DNA of 64,000 nucleotides from Vicinamibacterales bacterium (GCA_958296065.1 CATQHX010000027.1:1-64000); one strand, 5' to 3'. Shown: positions 53,088 through 61,667, counted from the stretch's first letter. Translations and numbers: made by a program. The notes: a model not told the origin generated them from the letters alone.

Positions 53088-53688
53088 GCCGCTGCGCGTC
53101 GTGGTCGGCATTACGGGTGCGAGCGGGGCTCTGTACGCGGTACGTACCGTGGCGGCGTTGTTGACCGCGAGCGTCCGCGTGGATCTGGTGGTGTCGGACT
53201 TCGGGCGGCGTCTGCTGACCGAGGAGCTGGGAACGGAAGCGGCGGTCGACCGCTTGGTGGCGTATCTGGCGGCACGCTACGGCGTGGTCGCGGGGACCGA
53301 GGCGCTTGCGGTCCACCGTAACCGGGATCTCGGCGCGGCGATCGCCAGCGGTACCTCTCCCTGCGACGCGATGGTCATCGTGCCTTGCTCGATGAAGACG
53401 TTGGCGGGGGTGGCGCACGGGCTGTCGCGCAACCTGATCGAGCGGGCGGCGGACGTCGCGCTGAAGGAGCGCCGCCGCCTCGTCATCGTGCCGCGCGAAA
53501 CGCCGATGAGCCTGCCGCAACTCCGTAACATGGTCCTCTGCGCGGAGGCGGGCGCGCACGTGTTGCCGGCGATGCCCGCCTTCTATCAGAGGCCGACCAC
53601 GCTCGACGATCTTGCCGACTTCATGGCCGGCAAGATCGTCTCGTGTCTCGGTCTCGAGCAGGACCTCTTTCCCGCGTGGGACGGGTGA
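53077..53688 (+). CDS. ubiX: UbiX-family flavin prenyltransferase
   Basis: A 203-residue flavoprotein that makes prenylated FMN, the cofactor of UbiD-type decarboxylases. VVVGITGASGALYAVRTVAA is the N-terminal signature; PCSMKTLAGVAHGLSRNL and RRRLVIVPRETPMSLPQLRN are the dimethylallyl phosphate and FMN motifs. ATG 53077 overlaps the prenyltransferase by 11 nt. A UbiD partner is not in the window. Confidence 0.93.
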   Translation: MSDKPLRVVVGITGASGALYAVRTVAALLTASVRVDLVVSDFGRRLLTEELGTEAAVDRLVAYLAARYGVVAGTEALAVHRNRDLGAAIASGTSPCDAMVIVPCSMKTLAGVAHGLSRNLIERAADVALKERRRLVIVPRETPMSLPQLRNMVLCAEAGAHVLPAMPAFYQRPTTLDDLADFMAGKIVSCLGLEQDLFPAWDG

Positions 53689-54425
53689 TCGACAAGACAC
53701 CGGATCGCATCGCCGCGATGTTCGACGCCATCGCGGCGCGTTACGACCTGCTCAATCACCTGCTGAGCGGCGGCCTGGACCACTGGTGGCGAGCCCGGGC
53801 GGTTCGCGCGTTGCGCCTCACGGGCAATGAGACGGTCCTGGATCTCTGCACGGGCACGGGGGACCTCGCCATCGCGCTGTGTCGCCGCCGTGAAGGCGCG
53901 GCGCGCGTCGTCGGGATCGACTTTGCCGCCCGCATGTTGGAACGGGCCGCCCGCAAGCTCGGTGCAAGGAGGCTGAATGGTCGCATTGGGCTCGTACGCG
54001 GTGATGCCACCCGTGTGCCGTTGCCGGACGGATCGGTCGATGCAGCCGCGATCGCCTTCGGTATTCGGAATGTGGAGGACCCGCGCCGCACGCTCGCCGA
54101 GTTGCACCGCGTGGTCCGATCGGGGGGGCGGATCTCTCTCCTGGAGTTCGGCATGCCGACGCTGCCCGGACTCGGCGCTCTGTATCGGTGGTACTTTCGC
54201 TGCGTGCTGCCGCGCGTCGGGCGCGTCATCTCGCGGCACGGCAGCGCCTACGCGTATCTGCCCGCCTCGGTTGGCGCGTTTCCGAGCGGTGAAGGGTTCC
54301 GGGAATTGCTCGACGACACGGGCTTCACGGCTACGACGGCCACCCCGATGCTGCTGGGCGTCGTGTACCTGTACGTGGGGACGCGCGTGGCGGCCGCAAC
54401 TCGTGACAGCCTCGGCGGACTATAA
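53685..54425 (+). CDS. ubiE: Demethylmenaquinone methyltransferase
   Basis: Final step of menaquinone synthesis: SAM-dependent C-methylation. 246 residues with VLDLCTGTGDLAIAL (SAM motif I), VVGIDFAARML, VDAAAIAFGIRNVEDPRRTL and ISRHGSAYAYLPASV, the UbiE/MenG signatures. The GTG at 53685 overlaps the ubiX TGA; a GTG at 53676 is also possible. Ends the mqn block. Confidence 0.93.
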   Translation: MIDKTPDRIAAMFDAIAARYDLLNHLLSGGLDHWWRARAVRALRLTGNETVLDLCTGTGDLAIALCRRREGAARVVGIDFAARMLERAARKLGARRLNGRIGLVRGDATRVPLPDGSVDAAAIAFGIRNVEDPRRTLAELHRVVRSGGRISLLEFGMPTLPGLGALYRWYFRCVLPRVGRVISRHGSAYAYLPASVGAFPSGEGFRELLDDTGFTATTATPMLLGVVYLYVGTRVAAATRDSLGGL

Positions 54426-54440
54426 TCAGGCAGGCGTTAC

Positions 54441-55541
54441 ATGATCTTCGATTTCGAGGACCGCTATTTCGATACGCCGACCATCGAATCGGCGATGTCG
54501 TGGCGCGAGCAGGTCCTGCTGTCGGTGCTCGCCCATGTGACCGTCGTGCTGCTGGTGCTGTTTCTGCCGCTGCTTCCGTTCGTGCAGGAGGCCGAGGCGC
54601 AGAGATTGGCCCGGCTCGCGGAGCTCGCCGCCCAGCAGGAGCAGGCGCAGCTCGCTCTGGCTGCGGACCCGGACCCCACGTTCGTCTTCATCGAGCCCCT
54701 GGTCGACTTGCCGGCGGACGAGGCCCTGAATTTCAATGCGCCCCTGTCCGACCGCGACCGCATCGCGCAATCGCCCACCGCGGCGGAGGATCCGCTTAAC
54801 AACCTGCCGAACGCCGACGGCAACTCGATGCGTTTCGTGGAGAGCGAGGATCTCGCCGAGACTTTCGAGCCGGAGCTCGCAGCCGACGCCGCGGCAGCGC
54901 TCGACCGGCAGGAACCGGTGTCCGATTCGCAGTTCGAGGATGCGGCCGGCGACGTGCGCGACGCGGAGACGGCGGACGCCTCGCGCAGCGCGGAAGCGCC
55001 GGGAGAGGACGACGGACGGTTGTCGGACGAGGTGATCGAACAGTTGCTCGCGGACGGTGCTCTGATTCTGCCCGGCGGCGGCGAGCAGGATCCGGACACT
55101 TTCGATCCGCTCGCGGAACGGCCGGCCGACGGCCTTCTCGGGCGCGCCATGCGCAACCTCGACCGCTACGCCAGTCGCCAGACCTTCAACAATCAGCGGG
55201 GGCGGGTGGATCGGCAGGCGCCGTTCATCCAGTTCGACTCCAAGGGGGCCGACTTCGGTCCGTGGATCCGCCGGTTCGTCGCGCAGGTCTACCGCAACTG
55301 GTTCATGCCGTACGCCATCATGTCGATGCACGGAAACGTCGTGCTGACGTTCAACGTGAACCGGGACGGGTCGATAACGGACCTGAGCGTCATGAAGCCG
55401 TCCCGGGTACGGGCGTTCACCAATTCCGCCTTCAACGCGATCTCCACGTCGAATCCGACCTACCCGTTGCCGGACGACTACCCCGACGACACCTGTTTCT
55501 TCACGGTGACCTTCTACTTCAACGAGTCTCCACCGGCGTGA
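54441..55541 (+). CDS. TonB-like energy transducer protein
   Basis: A 366-residue bitopic protein. One membrane helix at residues ~25-48 (LLSVLAHVTVVLLVLFLPLL) is followed by a short coiled coil, a long acidic periplasmic spacer of ~200 residues and a C-terminal TonB-like domain (VYRNWFMPYAIMSMHGNVVL, then FNVNRDGSITDLSVMKPS). The spacer is Asp/Glu-rich, not Pro/Lys-rich as in classical TonB, so the partner could be TolA-like. No exbB or exbD is adjacent. Confidence 0.8.
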   Translation: MIFDFEDRYFDTPTIESAMSWREQVLLSVLAHVTVVLLVLFLPLLPFVQEAEAQRLARLAELAAQQEQAQLALAADPDPTFVFIEPLVDLPADEALNFNAPLSDRDRIAQSPTAAEDPLNNLPNADGNSMRFVESEDLAETFEPELAADAAAALDRQEPVSDSQFEDAAGDVRDAETADASRSAEAPGEDDGRLSDEVIEQLLADGALILPGGGEQDPDTFDPLAERPADGLLGRAMRNLDRYASRQTFNNQRGRVDRQAPFIQFDSKGADFGPWIRRFVAQVYRNWFMPYAIMSMHGNVVLTFNVNRDGSITDLSVMKPSRVRAFTNSAFNAISTSNPTYPLPDDYPDDTCFFTVTFYFNESPPA

Positions 55542-55566
55542 GACACCCCGCACGGAGCGCCTCCAC

Positions 55567-55647
55567 ATGCCCTCGCGCCTGCAGCAGATCGGCCTGGTCC
55601 TGTTCCTGGTGGTGCTGGTCGCCCTGATTCTTCTGCGGTGGTCGTGA
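55567..55647 (+). CDS. 26-residue single-span membrane peptide
   Basis: ATG 55567 encodes a 26-residue peptide, a basic start (MPSRLQQ) then one hydrophobic helix (IGLVLFLVVLVALILL) and RWS. GGAG lies 9 nt upstream. Its TGA (55645-55647) overlaps the GTG of miaA (55644), the same coupling used all over this window, which argues it is translated. Function unknown. Confidence 0.6.
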   Translation: MPSRLQQIGLVLFLVVLVALILLRWS

Positions 55648-56624
55648 GATCGCCCTCGCGGCCTCTCCTCGTGGCCATCGTCGGGCCGACGGCGACCGGC
55701 AAGAGCACGCTCGGCGTCGAGCTGGCCCTCCGTACAGGGGGCGAAGTGGTGAGTTGCGACTCGACGGCCGTGTACCGCGGCTTCGACATCGGGACCGACA
55801 AGCCGTCGTCGGCGGAGCGCCGCGGGGTGCCGCATCACCTCATCGACATCGCCGAGCCGACCGAACGTTTCTCTGCGGCGCGCTACGCGCGGGCCGCTGC
55901 CGCCGCCGTCGCGCAGGTGACTGCCGCGGGCCGCTTGCCGGTGCTCGTCGGGGGCACCGGACTCTACTACCGCGCCCTCGTGCGCGGCCTGTGCCCGGCC
56001 CCCGCCCGTGACGATCGGTTGCGTGCGCGATTGCACCGCGTTGCGTCGCGGCGGGGCGTCGAGTGGTTGCATCGCTGGGTGACGCGCGTCGACCCCGAGT
56101 CGGCGATGCGCATTCAGCCGCGCGACGAGAAGCGGCTCGTGAGGGCTCTGGAAGTCTACCTGCTCACGGGACGCACGTTGACCGCTCACTTCGCGGATAC
56201 GCGCTCGCCGTTGAGAGACCACGAGGTGCTGACCTTCTGCCTTCGGTTGCCGGCGGAGGAGACGGCCCGGCGCGTTGCCCATCGCGTGGACCGGCAGTTC
56301 GAACAGGGCGTGCTCGCCGAGGTCCGCCGGGCGCTGGCCGCCGGCGTGCCGGAGGACGCACATCCGTTCGGCGGTCTGGTCTACCGGCAGGTCCTGGAGC
56401 ATCTCAGGGGCGTGCGCGACGAGCCGGCGACGCGTGCTCTCATCGTGCAGGAGAACCGTCGCTATGCGCGGCGTCAGTTGATCTGGTTCCGAAAAGAACC
56501 TAATCTACGGTGGATTTCGCGGCCGGGTGAGCACCCGGACGCGCTGGCCGAAGTCCTTGCGACGCTCGACGCGCATCCCGCGTTGCGGGCGCTCTCCAAT
56601 ACAAATCATGTCGACACCGGGTGA
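55644..56624 (+). CDS. miaA: tRNA dimethylallyltransferase
   Basis: Transfers dimethylallyl to A37 of tRNAs reading U-starting codons. 326 residues with the P-loop GPTATGKSTLGVELALR, the VVSCDSTAVYRGFDIGTDKP motif (usually DSxQVY; Thr replaces Ser/Gln here), HHLIDIAEP and VGGTGLYYRAL. GTG 55644 overlaps the small peptide gene; GTG 55638 would add two residues. It is followed by hfq, the classic pairing. Confidence 0.95.
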   Translation: MRSPSRPLLVAIVGPTATGKSTLGVELALRTGGEVVSCDSTAVYRGFDIGTDKPSSAERRGVPHHLIDIAEPTERFSAARYARAAAAAVAQVTAAGRLPVLVGGTGLYYRALVRGLCPAPARDDRLRARLHRVASRRGVEWLHRWVTRVDPESAMRIQPRDEKRLVRALEVYLLTGRTLTAHFADTRSPLRDHEVLTFCLRLPAEETARRVAHRVDRQFEQGVLAEVRRALAAGVPEDAHPFGGLVYRQVLEHLRGVRDEPATRALIVQENRRYARRQLIWFRKEPNLRWISRPGEHPDALAEVLATLDAHPALRALSNTNHVDTG

Positions 56625-56841
56625 TCGTCAGGCCATACCGAATCTGCAGGAAGTTTTTCTGAACGGCGCGCGGCGGGAGCGTTTGCGCGTCACCGTGCGC
56701 CTCATGGACGGTACCGAGGTGCATGGCAGGATCAAGAGCTTCGACCGCTACGCCCTGCTCGTCGAGCATGACGAGACCGATGTGCTGCTCTTCAAGCATG
56801 CCGTGGCGACGATTCGCCCGCGGGGCAGTACAGGCGAGTGA
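56608..56841 (+). CDS. hfq: RNA-binding protein Hfq
   Basis: A 77-residue Sm-like hexamer subunit that matches small RNAs to mRNAs. Sm1 is QEVFLNGARRERLRVTVRLM with GRIKSFDRYALLVE, and Sm2 is LLFKHAVATIRP (YKHAIST in E. coli). It lacks the long C-terminal tail. ATG 56608 overlaps miaA by 17 nt, and its TGA overlaps the dgt ATG. Confidence 0.94.
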   Translation: MSTPGDRQAIPNLQEVFLNGARRERLRVTVRLMDGTEVHGRIKSFDRYALLVEHDETDVLLFKHAVATIRPRGSTGE

Positions 56842-57929
56842 TGCTGCAGTCCGCTCGCGACGATTCGCTTCGCCGGCAGCTCGAGGAGCGTGAGCGCGCC
56901 TCGCTGGGTCCGTACGCCGCGCATAGCAGCGGCAGCCGGGGGAGGCTGCGTCCCGAGCCCGAGGATCCCATTCGCCCGGCGTTCCAGCGTGATCGCGATC
57001 GCATCGTGCATTCGAAGGCGTTTCGCCGTCTCAAGCACAAGACCCAGGTGTTTCTGGCCCCTACCGGCGACCATTACAGGACCCGGTTGACACATACGCT
57101 CGAGGTATCCCAGATCGCGCGGACGATCGCGAAGGTGCTGCTGCTCAACGAGGAACTCACCGAAGCGATAGCACTCGGCCACGATCTCGGGCACGCCCCT
57201 TTCGGCCACGCCGGCGAGCGCGCGCTGACCCGGCTCTGTCCCGGTGGTTTCAATCACTACGAGCAGAGCCTGCGGGTAGTCGACGTTCTCGAGCAGGACG
57301 GGGCCGGACTCAATCTCACCTGGGAGGTTCGCGACGGGATCAGCAGGCATTCCAAGGGCAAGCATGGTGCCCCGGTGGGCGTGGAGCCCGCGCTCCGGGC
57401 CGCGACGCTGGAGGGGCAGGTCGCGCGCGTGGCGGACCTGATCGCCTACGTCAACCACGATATCGACGACGCGGTGAGGGCCGGTATTCTGCGTCTCGAG
57501 ACGCTCCCGGATGGACCGATCTCCATCCTGGGCAGGACGTCGTCGGAGCGTATCGGCTGTATGGTTGCGGACGTGGTGCGCGAGACGCTCGCGCGCCGGG
57601 TGGATCCCGAGGTGGCCATGAGCCCGCGCGTGTTGCAGGCGACACTCGACCTGCGGGCGTTCCTGCACGCGGAGGTCTACGAGAACGAGGCAGCCGTCGC
57701 CGAGTTCGGCAAGGCGTGCGGCATTCTGGAGGGGCTCTGGGAGAGGGTACGGGAGACACCGTTGCGCTTTCTCGATCCACGGACCGTCGAGCGGGACGGG
57801 CTCGACGTGGCGGCAAAGGACTTCCTCGCCGGGATGACCGATCGTTTCGCGATCGGGTTGTTCGAGGAGATCTTCGTCCCGCGCCCCTGGGGCTGGGACG
57901 GTGCCGGAGACATCGGGCGGCAGGGTTGA
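56841..57929 (+). CDS. dgt: dGTPase-like HD-domain triphosphohydrolase
   Basis: A 362-residue HD hydrolase removing triphosphate from dGTP or other dNTPs. Motifs: FRRLKHKTQVF, HYRTRLTHTLEVSQIAR (first His), LGHDLGHAPFGHAGE (HD pair) and ADLIAYVNHDIDDA. Length and motif order fit type 2 deoxyguanosinetriphosphate triphosphohydrolase-like proteins. A GTG at 56838 is an alternative start. The TGA overlaps an ATG at 57929 in the next frame. Confidence 0.93.
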   Translation: MLQSARDDSLRRQLEERERASLGPYAAHSSGSRGRLRPEPEDPIRPAFQRDRDRIVHSKAFRRLKHKTQVFLAPTGDHYRTRLTHTLEVSQIARTIAKVLLLNEELTEAIALGHDLGHAPFGHAGERALTRLCPGGFNHYEQSLRVVDVLEQDGAGLNLTWEVRDGISRHSKGKHGAPVGVEPALRAATLEGQVARVADLIAYVNHDIDDAVRAGILRLETLPDGPISILGRTSSERIGCMVADVVRETLARRVDPEVAMSPRVLQATLDLRAFLHAEVYENEAAVAEFGKACGILEGLWERVRETPLRFLDPRTVERDGLDVAAKDFLAGMTDRFAIGLFEEIFVPRPWGWDGAGDIGRQG

Positions 57930-57934
57930 TGTGG

Positions 57935-57940
57935 TATAGT
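57935..57940 (+). promoter_or_regulatory. Possible -10 box for the yceD-rpmF-plsX-fab operon
   Basis: TATAGT at the very end of dgt, about 46 nt before the favoured yceD ATG. No -35 match is seen. It would give the fatty-acid operon its own start. Confidence 0.35.
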
Positions 57941-57985
57941 GCCGGGTTCGGTCACATGCCGGAGGATGTAGCCGGGGGGGCGTCG

Positions 57986-58531
57986 ATGCGTTTGGACCTG
58001 CGCAACGTGCGCGGTCCGTCGCAGGCGGTGGTTCGTGCGTTTCCCGCCTCGGCGTTCGGGCTGGACGACGGGTTCACGATAGCGGCGCCGGTCGAACTGG
58101 GGCTCGCCGTGCGGAAGGACGGCGACAAGTACAGTCTGCTGGGGCGGCTGGTCACGACCGTCCGTCGAGAGTGTTCCCGCTGCCTTGAGCCGTTCGACGT
58201 GCCGATCGCGGTGGACATCGATGTGCGCTACCTGCCGCACCGTGTCAATTCGGGTGAGGGAGAGCAGGAGATATCGGAAGAAGATCTCTCGATCGCCTTC
58301 TACCGCGATGACGAGATCGATCTCGGCGGCCTCGTGCGGGAGCAGTTGCAGTTGGCGGCTCCGATGAAGCCGCTCTGTGGCGACGGTTGCCGCGGTTTGT
58401 GTCCGATATGCGGCGCTAACCGGAACCTTGAGGCATGCGGGTGCGACACCACTTGGCGCGACCCGCGCCTTGAGCCCCTGCGGGCACTCGTGCGCACGAC
58501 CGTCGATACGGGGCCGGCGCGAAAGGTTTAG
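57986..58531 (+). CDS. yceD: YceD/DUF177 family protein
   Basis: A 181-residue protein, MRLDLRNVRGPSQAV at its start as in other DUF177 proteins. ECSRCLEPFDVPI and LCPICGANRN provide CxxC pairs, probably a zinc site, along with GDGCRGLC. It almost always precedes rpmF, as here, and has been linked to 23S rRNA accumulation and ribosome assembly. In-frame ATGs at 57929 and 57956 could give longer forms; the first would overlap the dgt stop. Confidence 0.87.
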   Translation: MRLDLRNVRGPSQAVVRAFPASAFGLDDGFTIAAPVELGLAVRKDGDKYSLLGRLVTTVRRECSRCLEPFDVPIAVDIDVRYLPHRVNSGEGEQEISEEDLSIAFYRDDEIDLGGLVREQLQLAAPMKPLCGDGCRGLCPICGANRNLEACGCDTTWRDPRLEPLRALVRTTVDTGPARKV

Positions 58532-58539
58532 GAAACGAG

Positions 58540-58722
58540 ATGGCGAATCCGAAGCGACGTCATTCGAAGGCCCGCACGGCCAAGCGCCGGGCGCATGATG
58601 CTCTCGAGCCGGTTGCCCTCAGTCCGTGCCCGCAGTGCCACGAGCTGCAGGTTCCGCATCGCGTCTGTCCACACTGTGGCTACTACAAGGGACGCCAGGT
58701 CAAGGCAATCAAGGAGGCCTAG
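58540..58722 (+). CDS. rpmF: 50S ribosomal protein L32
   Basis: A 60-residue L32 with the usual MANPKRRHSKARTAKRRAHD start and a full zinc ribbon, CPQCHELQVPHRVCPHCGYY. The four-Cys form is zinc-dependent. The TAG stop lies in a CTAG-bounded repeat. Confidence 0.97.
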   Translation: MANPKRRHSKARTAKRRAHDALEPVALSPCPQCHELQVPHRVCPHCGYYKGRQVKAIKEA

Positions 58723-58800
58723 GAGTCCGCGCCGTGCAACGGCGCAGGCTCCCGGAGCGGATTCGTTGGGCGGAAGCCGGAGCCGCGAAGCGATGCTTTT
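58719..58800 (+). repeat. Single CTAG-type palindromic element after rpmF
   Basis: Starts with CTAG at 58719-58722 (rpmF stop). GAGTCCGCGCCG (58723-58734) pairs with 58741-58751 (GGCGCAGGCTC), with wobble. The following GTTGGGCGGAAGCCGGAGCC resembles the element at 61568. The right boundary is unclear. The rest of the 158-bp gap up to plsX shows no other feature. Confidence 0.7.
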
Positions 58801-58880
58801 CGGGCTGGTCGGGCTCGCCTTCCGCCTCTCCTGTTCCGGTCGGGCGAGCGGCTGACCGGGAGTGACGGTGACCGAGCACC

Positions 58881-59894
58881 ATGCGCATTGCCGTTGATGC
58901 GGCCGGCGGCGATCATGCGCCGCGGAATGTCGTCGCCGGGGCTCTCGTGGCCGCAAGGCATCTCGGATTCGGATTGACCCTGGTCGGCCCGCGGCGATCG
59001 ATTGACGAGGAGTTGCTGAGGCATCCGGAGGCCGAGGCCGTCGATCTGCGTGTCGTGCCGGCGCCGGATGTCGTCGGTATGGACGAGGGTCCGGCGGCGC
59101 TGCGGCGGAAGCCGGGCGCATCGGTACGCGTGGCGGCGGAGACGGTGGCGCGCGGGGACGCGGACGCGTTCTTCAGCGCGGGCAATACGGGCGCCACGCT
59201 GGTAGCGGCGCACACACTGTTCGGCATGCTGCCAGGCGTGGATCGTCCGGCGCTGGCGACTCGGATTCCGACGTTGCAGCGCGATGCGGTGCTGCTGGAC
59301 GTCGGGGCGACGGTCGACTGCAGGCCGCATCATCTCGTGCAGTTCGCAGCGATGGGTACGGTGTACGCCAGAACGATGCTGGCAATAGAGACTCCGCGGG
59401 TAGGGCTGCTGTCCATCGGGGAGGAATCGACGAAGGGCAACGATCTGACGCGGGATGCGCATCGGCTGCTCAGCCGCGGCCCGCTCCGCTTCATCGGGAA
59501 CATCGAGGCTCGTGACGTGTATTCCGGGGCGGCGGACGTCATCGTGTGCGACGGATTCACCGGCAACGTGGCGCTGAAGGTGAGCGAAGGACTGGTCGAG
59601 GTGATCGAGGATCTCTTGCGCGACGAGTTGGGCCGGACCTTCACCACCCAGTTGGGGTTTCTGCTGTCGCAGCGTGCGTTTCGCAGGTTTCGCAGGCGGG
59701 TCGACTACTCGGAGTACGGAGGCGCGCCGCTACTGGGCGTCGCCGGGCTCGCGATGGTCGGCCACGGGCGGTCGTCCATCAAGGCGGTGCGCAACGCGCT
59801 GGCCCTGACCTGTCGCTTCGTGCGGGCGGAGTTCGTCAGGACGGTCGCCAGTCGCCTGGCGCCGGCCGCTCCGCTTCTGGAGCGGGCGCAATGA
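58881..59894 (+). CDS. plsX: Phosphate acyltransferase PlsX
   Basis: Makes acyl-phosphate from acyl-ACP for phospholipid synthesis. 337 residues opening with MRIAVDAAGGDHAPRNVVAG, then AFFSAGNTGATLVAAHTLFG, LLSIGEESTKGNDLTRDAH and VCDGFTGNVALKVSEGLVE, all PlsX motifs. It follows rpmF after a repeat element and overlaps fabD by four bases (ATGA). Confidence 0.96.
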   Translation: MRIAVDAAGGDHAPRNVVAGALVAARHLGFGLTLVGPRRSIDEELLRHPEAEAVDLRVVPAPDVVGMDEGPAALRRKPGASVRVAAETVARGDADAFFSAGNTGATLVAAHTLFGMLPGVDRPALATRIPTLQRDAVLLDVGATVDCRPHHLVQFAAMGTVYARTMLAIETPRVGLLSIGEESTKGNDLTRDAHRLLSRGPLRFIGNIEARDVYSGAADVIVCDGFTGNVALKVSEGLVEVIEDLLRDELGRTFTTQLGFLLSQRAFRRFRRRVDYSEYGGAPLLGVAGLAMVGHGRSSIKAVRNALALTCRFVRAEFVRTVASRLAPAAPLLERAQ

Positions 59895-60838
59895 TTGCCT
59901 TCGTGTTTCCGGGCCAGGGCTCGCAACGGGTCGGCATGGGGAAAGCGCTGTCCGAGGCGTTTCCTGTCTGCCGGCGGACGTTCGAGGAGGCGGACGAAGC
60001 GCTCGGAGAGCCGATCAGCCGGCTCTGCTTCGACGGGCCGGAGGAGCAGCTCGCGCTCACGCGCAATACGCAGCCCGCGGTGTTGGCCGCCAGCGTCGCG
60101 GTCGACCGGCTGCTTCGTGCCCGGGGGCACGCGCCCGCATTCCTGGCCGGGCACAGTCTCGGTGAGTACACCGCTCATGTGGCCGCGGGCACCCTCGGTT
60201 TGGCCGACGCGCTGCGCACCGTGCGCCGGCGCGGTACGTACATGCAGGAGGCGGTGCCGGTCGGAGAAGGCGCGATGGCGGCCGTGCTGGGGCTGTCCGC
60301 GGAGCTCGTGTCGCAGGCGTGCGTCGAGGCCGCGGACGGGGATGTCGTCAGCGCCGCGAACCTGAACGCTCCCGGGCAGGTGGCGATTGCCGGTCACGCC
60401 GCCGCGGTCGAGCGGGCCGGCAAGCGTGCGAAGGAGCTTGGAGCGCGCCGCGTCATGCCGCTGCCGGTGAGCGCTCCTTTTCACTGCGCCTTGATGAAGG
60501 CGGCCGAGGATCGCCTGGCGCCGGAGTTGCGAAGCCTCGTGGTGGCGGACCCGGCGGCGCCGGTGGTGGCCAATGTCGATGCGGAGCCGAAGCGGACGGG
60601 GCGGGAATCGATAGAGGCCCTCATTCGCCAGGTCAGCGCCCCGGTTCGCTGGGAGGCGGTGGTTCGGCGGCTGATGGCCGACGGCGTGACGACGTTCATC
60701 GAAGTCGGTCCCGGCGGGGTTCTTAGCGGGCTGATCCGGAAGATAGATCGGGCGGTCGGTGCAATCTGCGTTCACGATCCCGCGAGTCTGGAGGCGGCCG
60801 AGGCGAAGTTGCTCGATACGGGAGCGGTCGTTGGTTGA
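59891..60838 (+). CDS. fabD: Malonyl CoA-acyl carrier protein transacylase
   Basis: Loads malonyl onto ACP. 315 residues with FVFPGQGSQRVGMG, the nucleophile elbow AGHSLGEYTAHVAAG, and SAPFHCALM containing the second catalytic residue (His). The ATG overlaps the plsX stop. The 3' end overlaps fabG by eight bases. Confidence 0.96.
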   Translation: MIAFVFPGQGSQRVGMGKALSEAFPVCRRTFEEADEALGEPISRLCFDGPEEQLALTRNTQPAVLAASVAVDRLLRARGHAPAFLAGHSLGEYTAHVAAGTLGLADALRTVRRRGTYMQEAVPVGEGAMAAVLGLSAELVSQACVEAADGDVVSAANLNAPGQVAIAGHAAAVERAGKRAKELGARRVMPLPVSAPFHCALMKAAEDRLAPELRSLVVADPAAPVVANVDAEPKRTGRESIEALIRQVSAPVRWEAVVRRLMADGVTTFIEVGPGGVLSGLIRKIDRAVGAICVHDPASLEAAEAKLLDTGAVVG

Positions 60839-61571
60839 CCTGGACGGCAGGGCGGCGATCGTGACCGGGGCTTCCCGCGGCATCGGGAGGGCGATTGCGC
60901 TGCGTCTGGCCTCCGCCGGTGCCCTGGTGGTCGCGGGCGCGCGCCGGGACCACGCGGAACCCGTCGTGCGCGAGATAGAGGCGGCGGGAGGGACCGCGAT
61001 TGCCGTGGCGCTCGACGTGACGGAGACCGCGTCGATAGCCGGGATGGCGCAGACCGCGCTCGACCGTTTCGGCCGTATCGACGTGTTGGTCAACAACGCC
61101 GGAATCGTGCGCGATCAGTTGCTGCTGCGGATGAAGCCGGAGGAGTGGGATGCGGTGATCTCCACGAACCTGACGGCGGCGTTCGCATGCTGCCGCGCCG
61201 CGTTGCGTCCGATGCTGAAGCAGCGGTCGGGCCGCATCGTGAACATCGGCTCCATCGTGGGCCGGACGGGCAACCCGGGTCAAGCCAACTACGCGGCCTC
61301 GAAAGCGGGGCTCGAAGGGTTTACCCGGTCGCTGGCGCTGGAGGTGGCGTCGCGGGGGATCACGGCAAACGTCGTGGCGCCGGGAATGATCGAGACGGAT
61401 ATGACCGCGGCGCTCGACGAGCGCGCGCAGGAGGCGCTGGGCGGACGTATTCCGATGGGCCGGCTCGGTACGGCAGACGAGGTCGCGGCAGCGGTGTGCT
61501 TTCTCGCGTCGGACGATGCATCGTATATTACTGGGCAGGTCGTGGGCGTCAATGGTGGGATGTACCTCTAG
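60831..61571 (+). CDS. fabG: 3-oxoacyl-ACP reductase
   Basis: NADPH-dependent SDR of the fatty acid cycle. 246 residues from the TTG at 60831, the family's normal length. TGASRGIGRAIAL (NADP site), NNAGIVRDQ, active-site Ser in VNIGSIVGRTGNPG, and YAASKAGLEGFTRSLA (Tyr-x3-Lys). There is no ATG or GTG at the right place, so TTG is the likely start. The TAG stop belongs to a CTAG-type repeat. Confidence 0.94.
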   Translation: MVDLDGRAAIVTGASRGIGRAIALRLASAGALVVAGARRDHAEPVVREIEAAGGTAIAVALDVTETASIAGMAQTALDRFGRIDVLVNNAGIVRDQLLLRMKPEEWDAVISTNLTAAFACCRAALRPMLKQRSGRIVNIGSIVGRTGNPGQANYAASKAGLEGFTRSLALEVASRGITANVVAPGMIETDMTAALDERAQEALGGRIPMGRLGTADEVAAAVCFLASDDASYITGQVVGVNGGMYL

Positions 61572-61656
61572 GGGGCTGCGCCGTGGAACGGTGCAGACTC
61601 CTGGCGAGGGTTGGTTGGGCGGCAAGCGGAGCCGCAGGCGACGATTGACGGGCTAG
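61568..61656 (+). repeat. CTAG-bounded palindromic element between fabG and acpP
   Basis: CTAG at 61568-61571 (fabG stop) and CTAG at 61653-61656. 61571-61584 pairs with 61588-61601 across a 3-nt loop (11 Watson-Crick pairs, two wobbles). The right end merges into AGGAGG (61655-61660), the ribosome site of acpP, so the element shapes both flanking genes. Confidence 0.8.
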
Positions 61657-61667
61657 GAGGCTGGTGT

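Noticed and set aside
54421-54426. TATAAT as the promoter of the tonB-like gene
   Set aside because: It overlaps the ubiE stop, has no -35, and transcription would start only about 8 nt before the ATG, leaving almost no leader.
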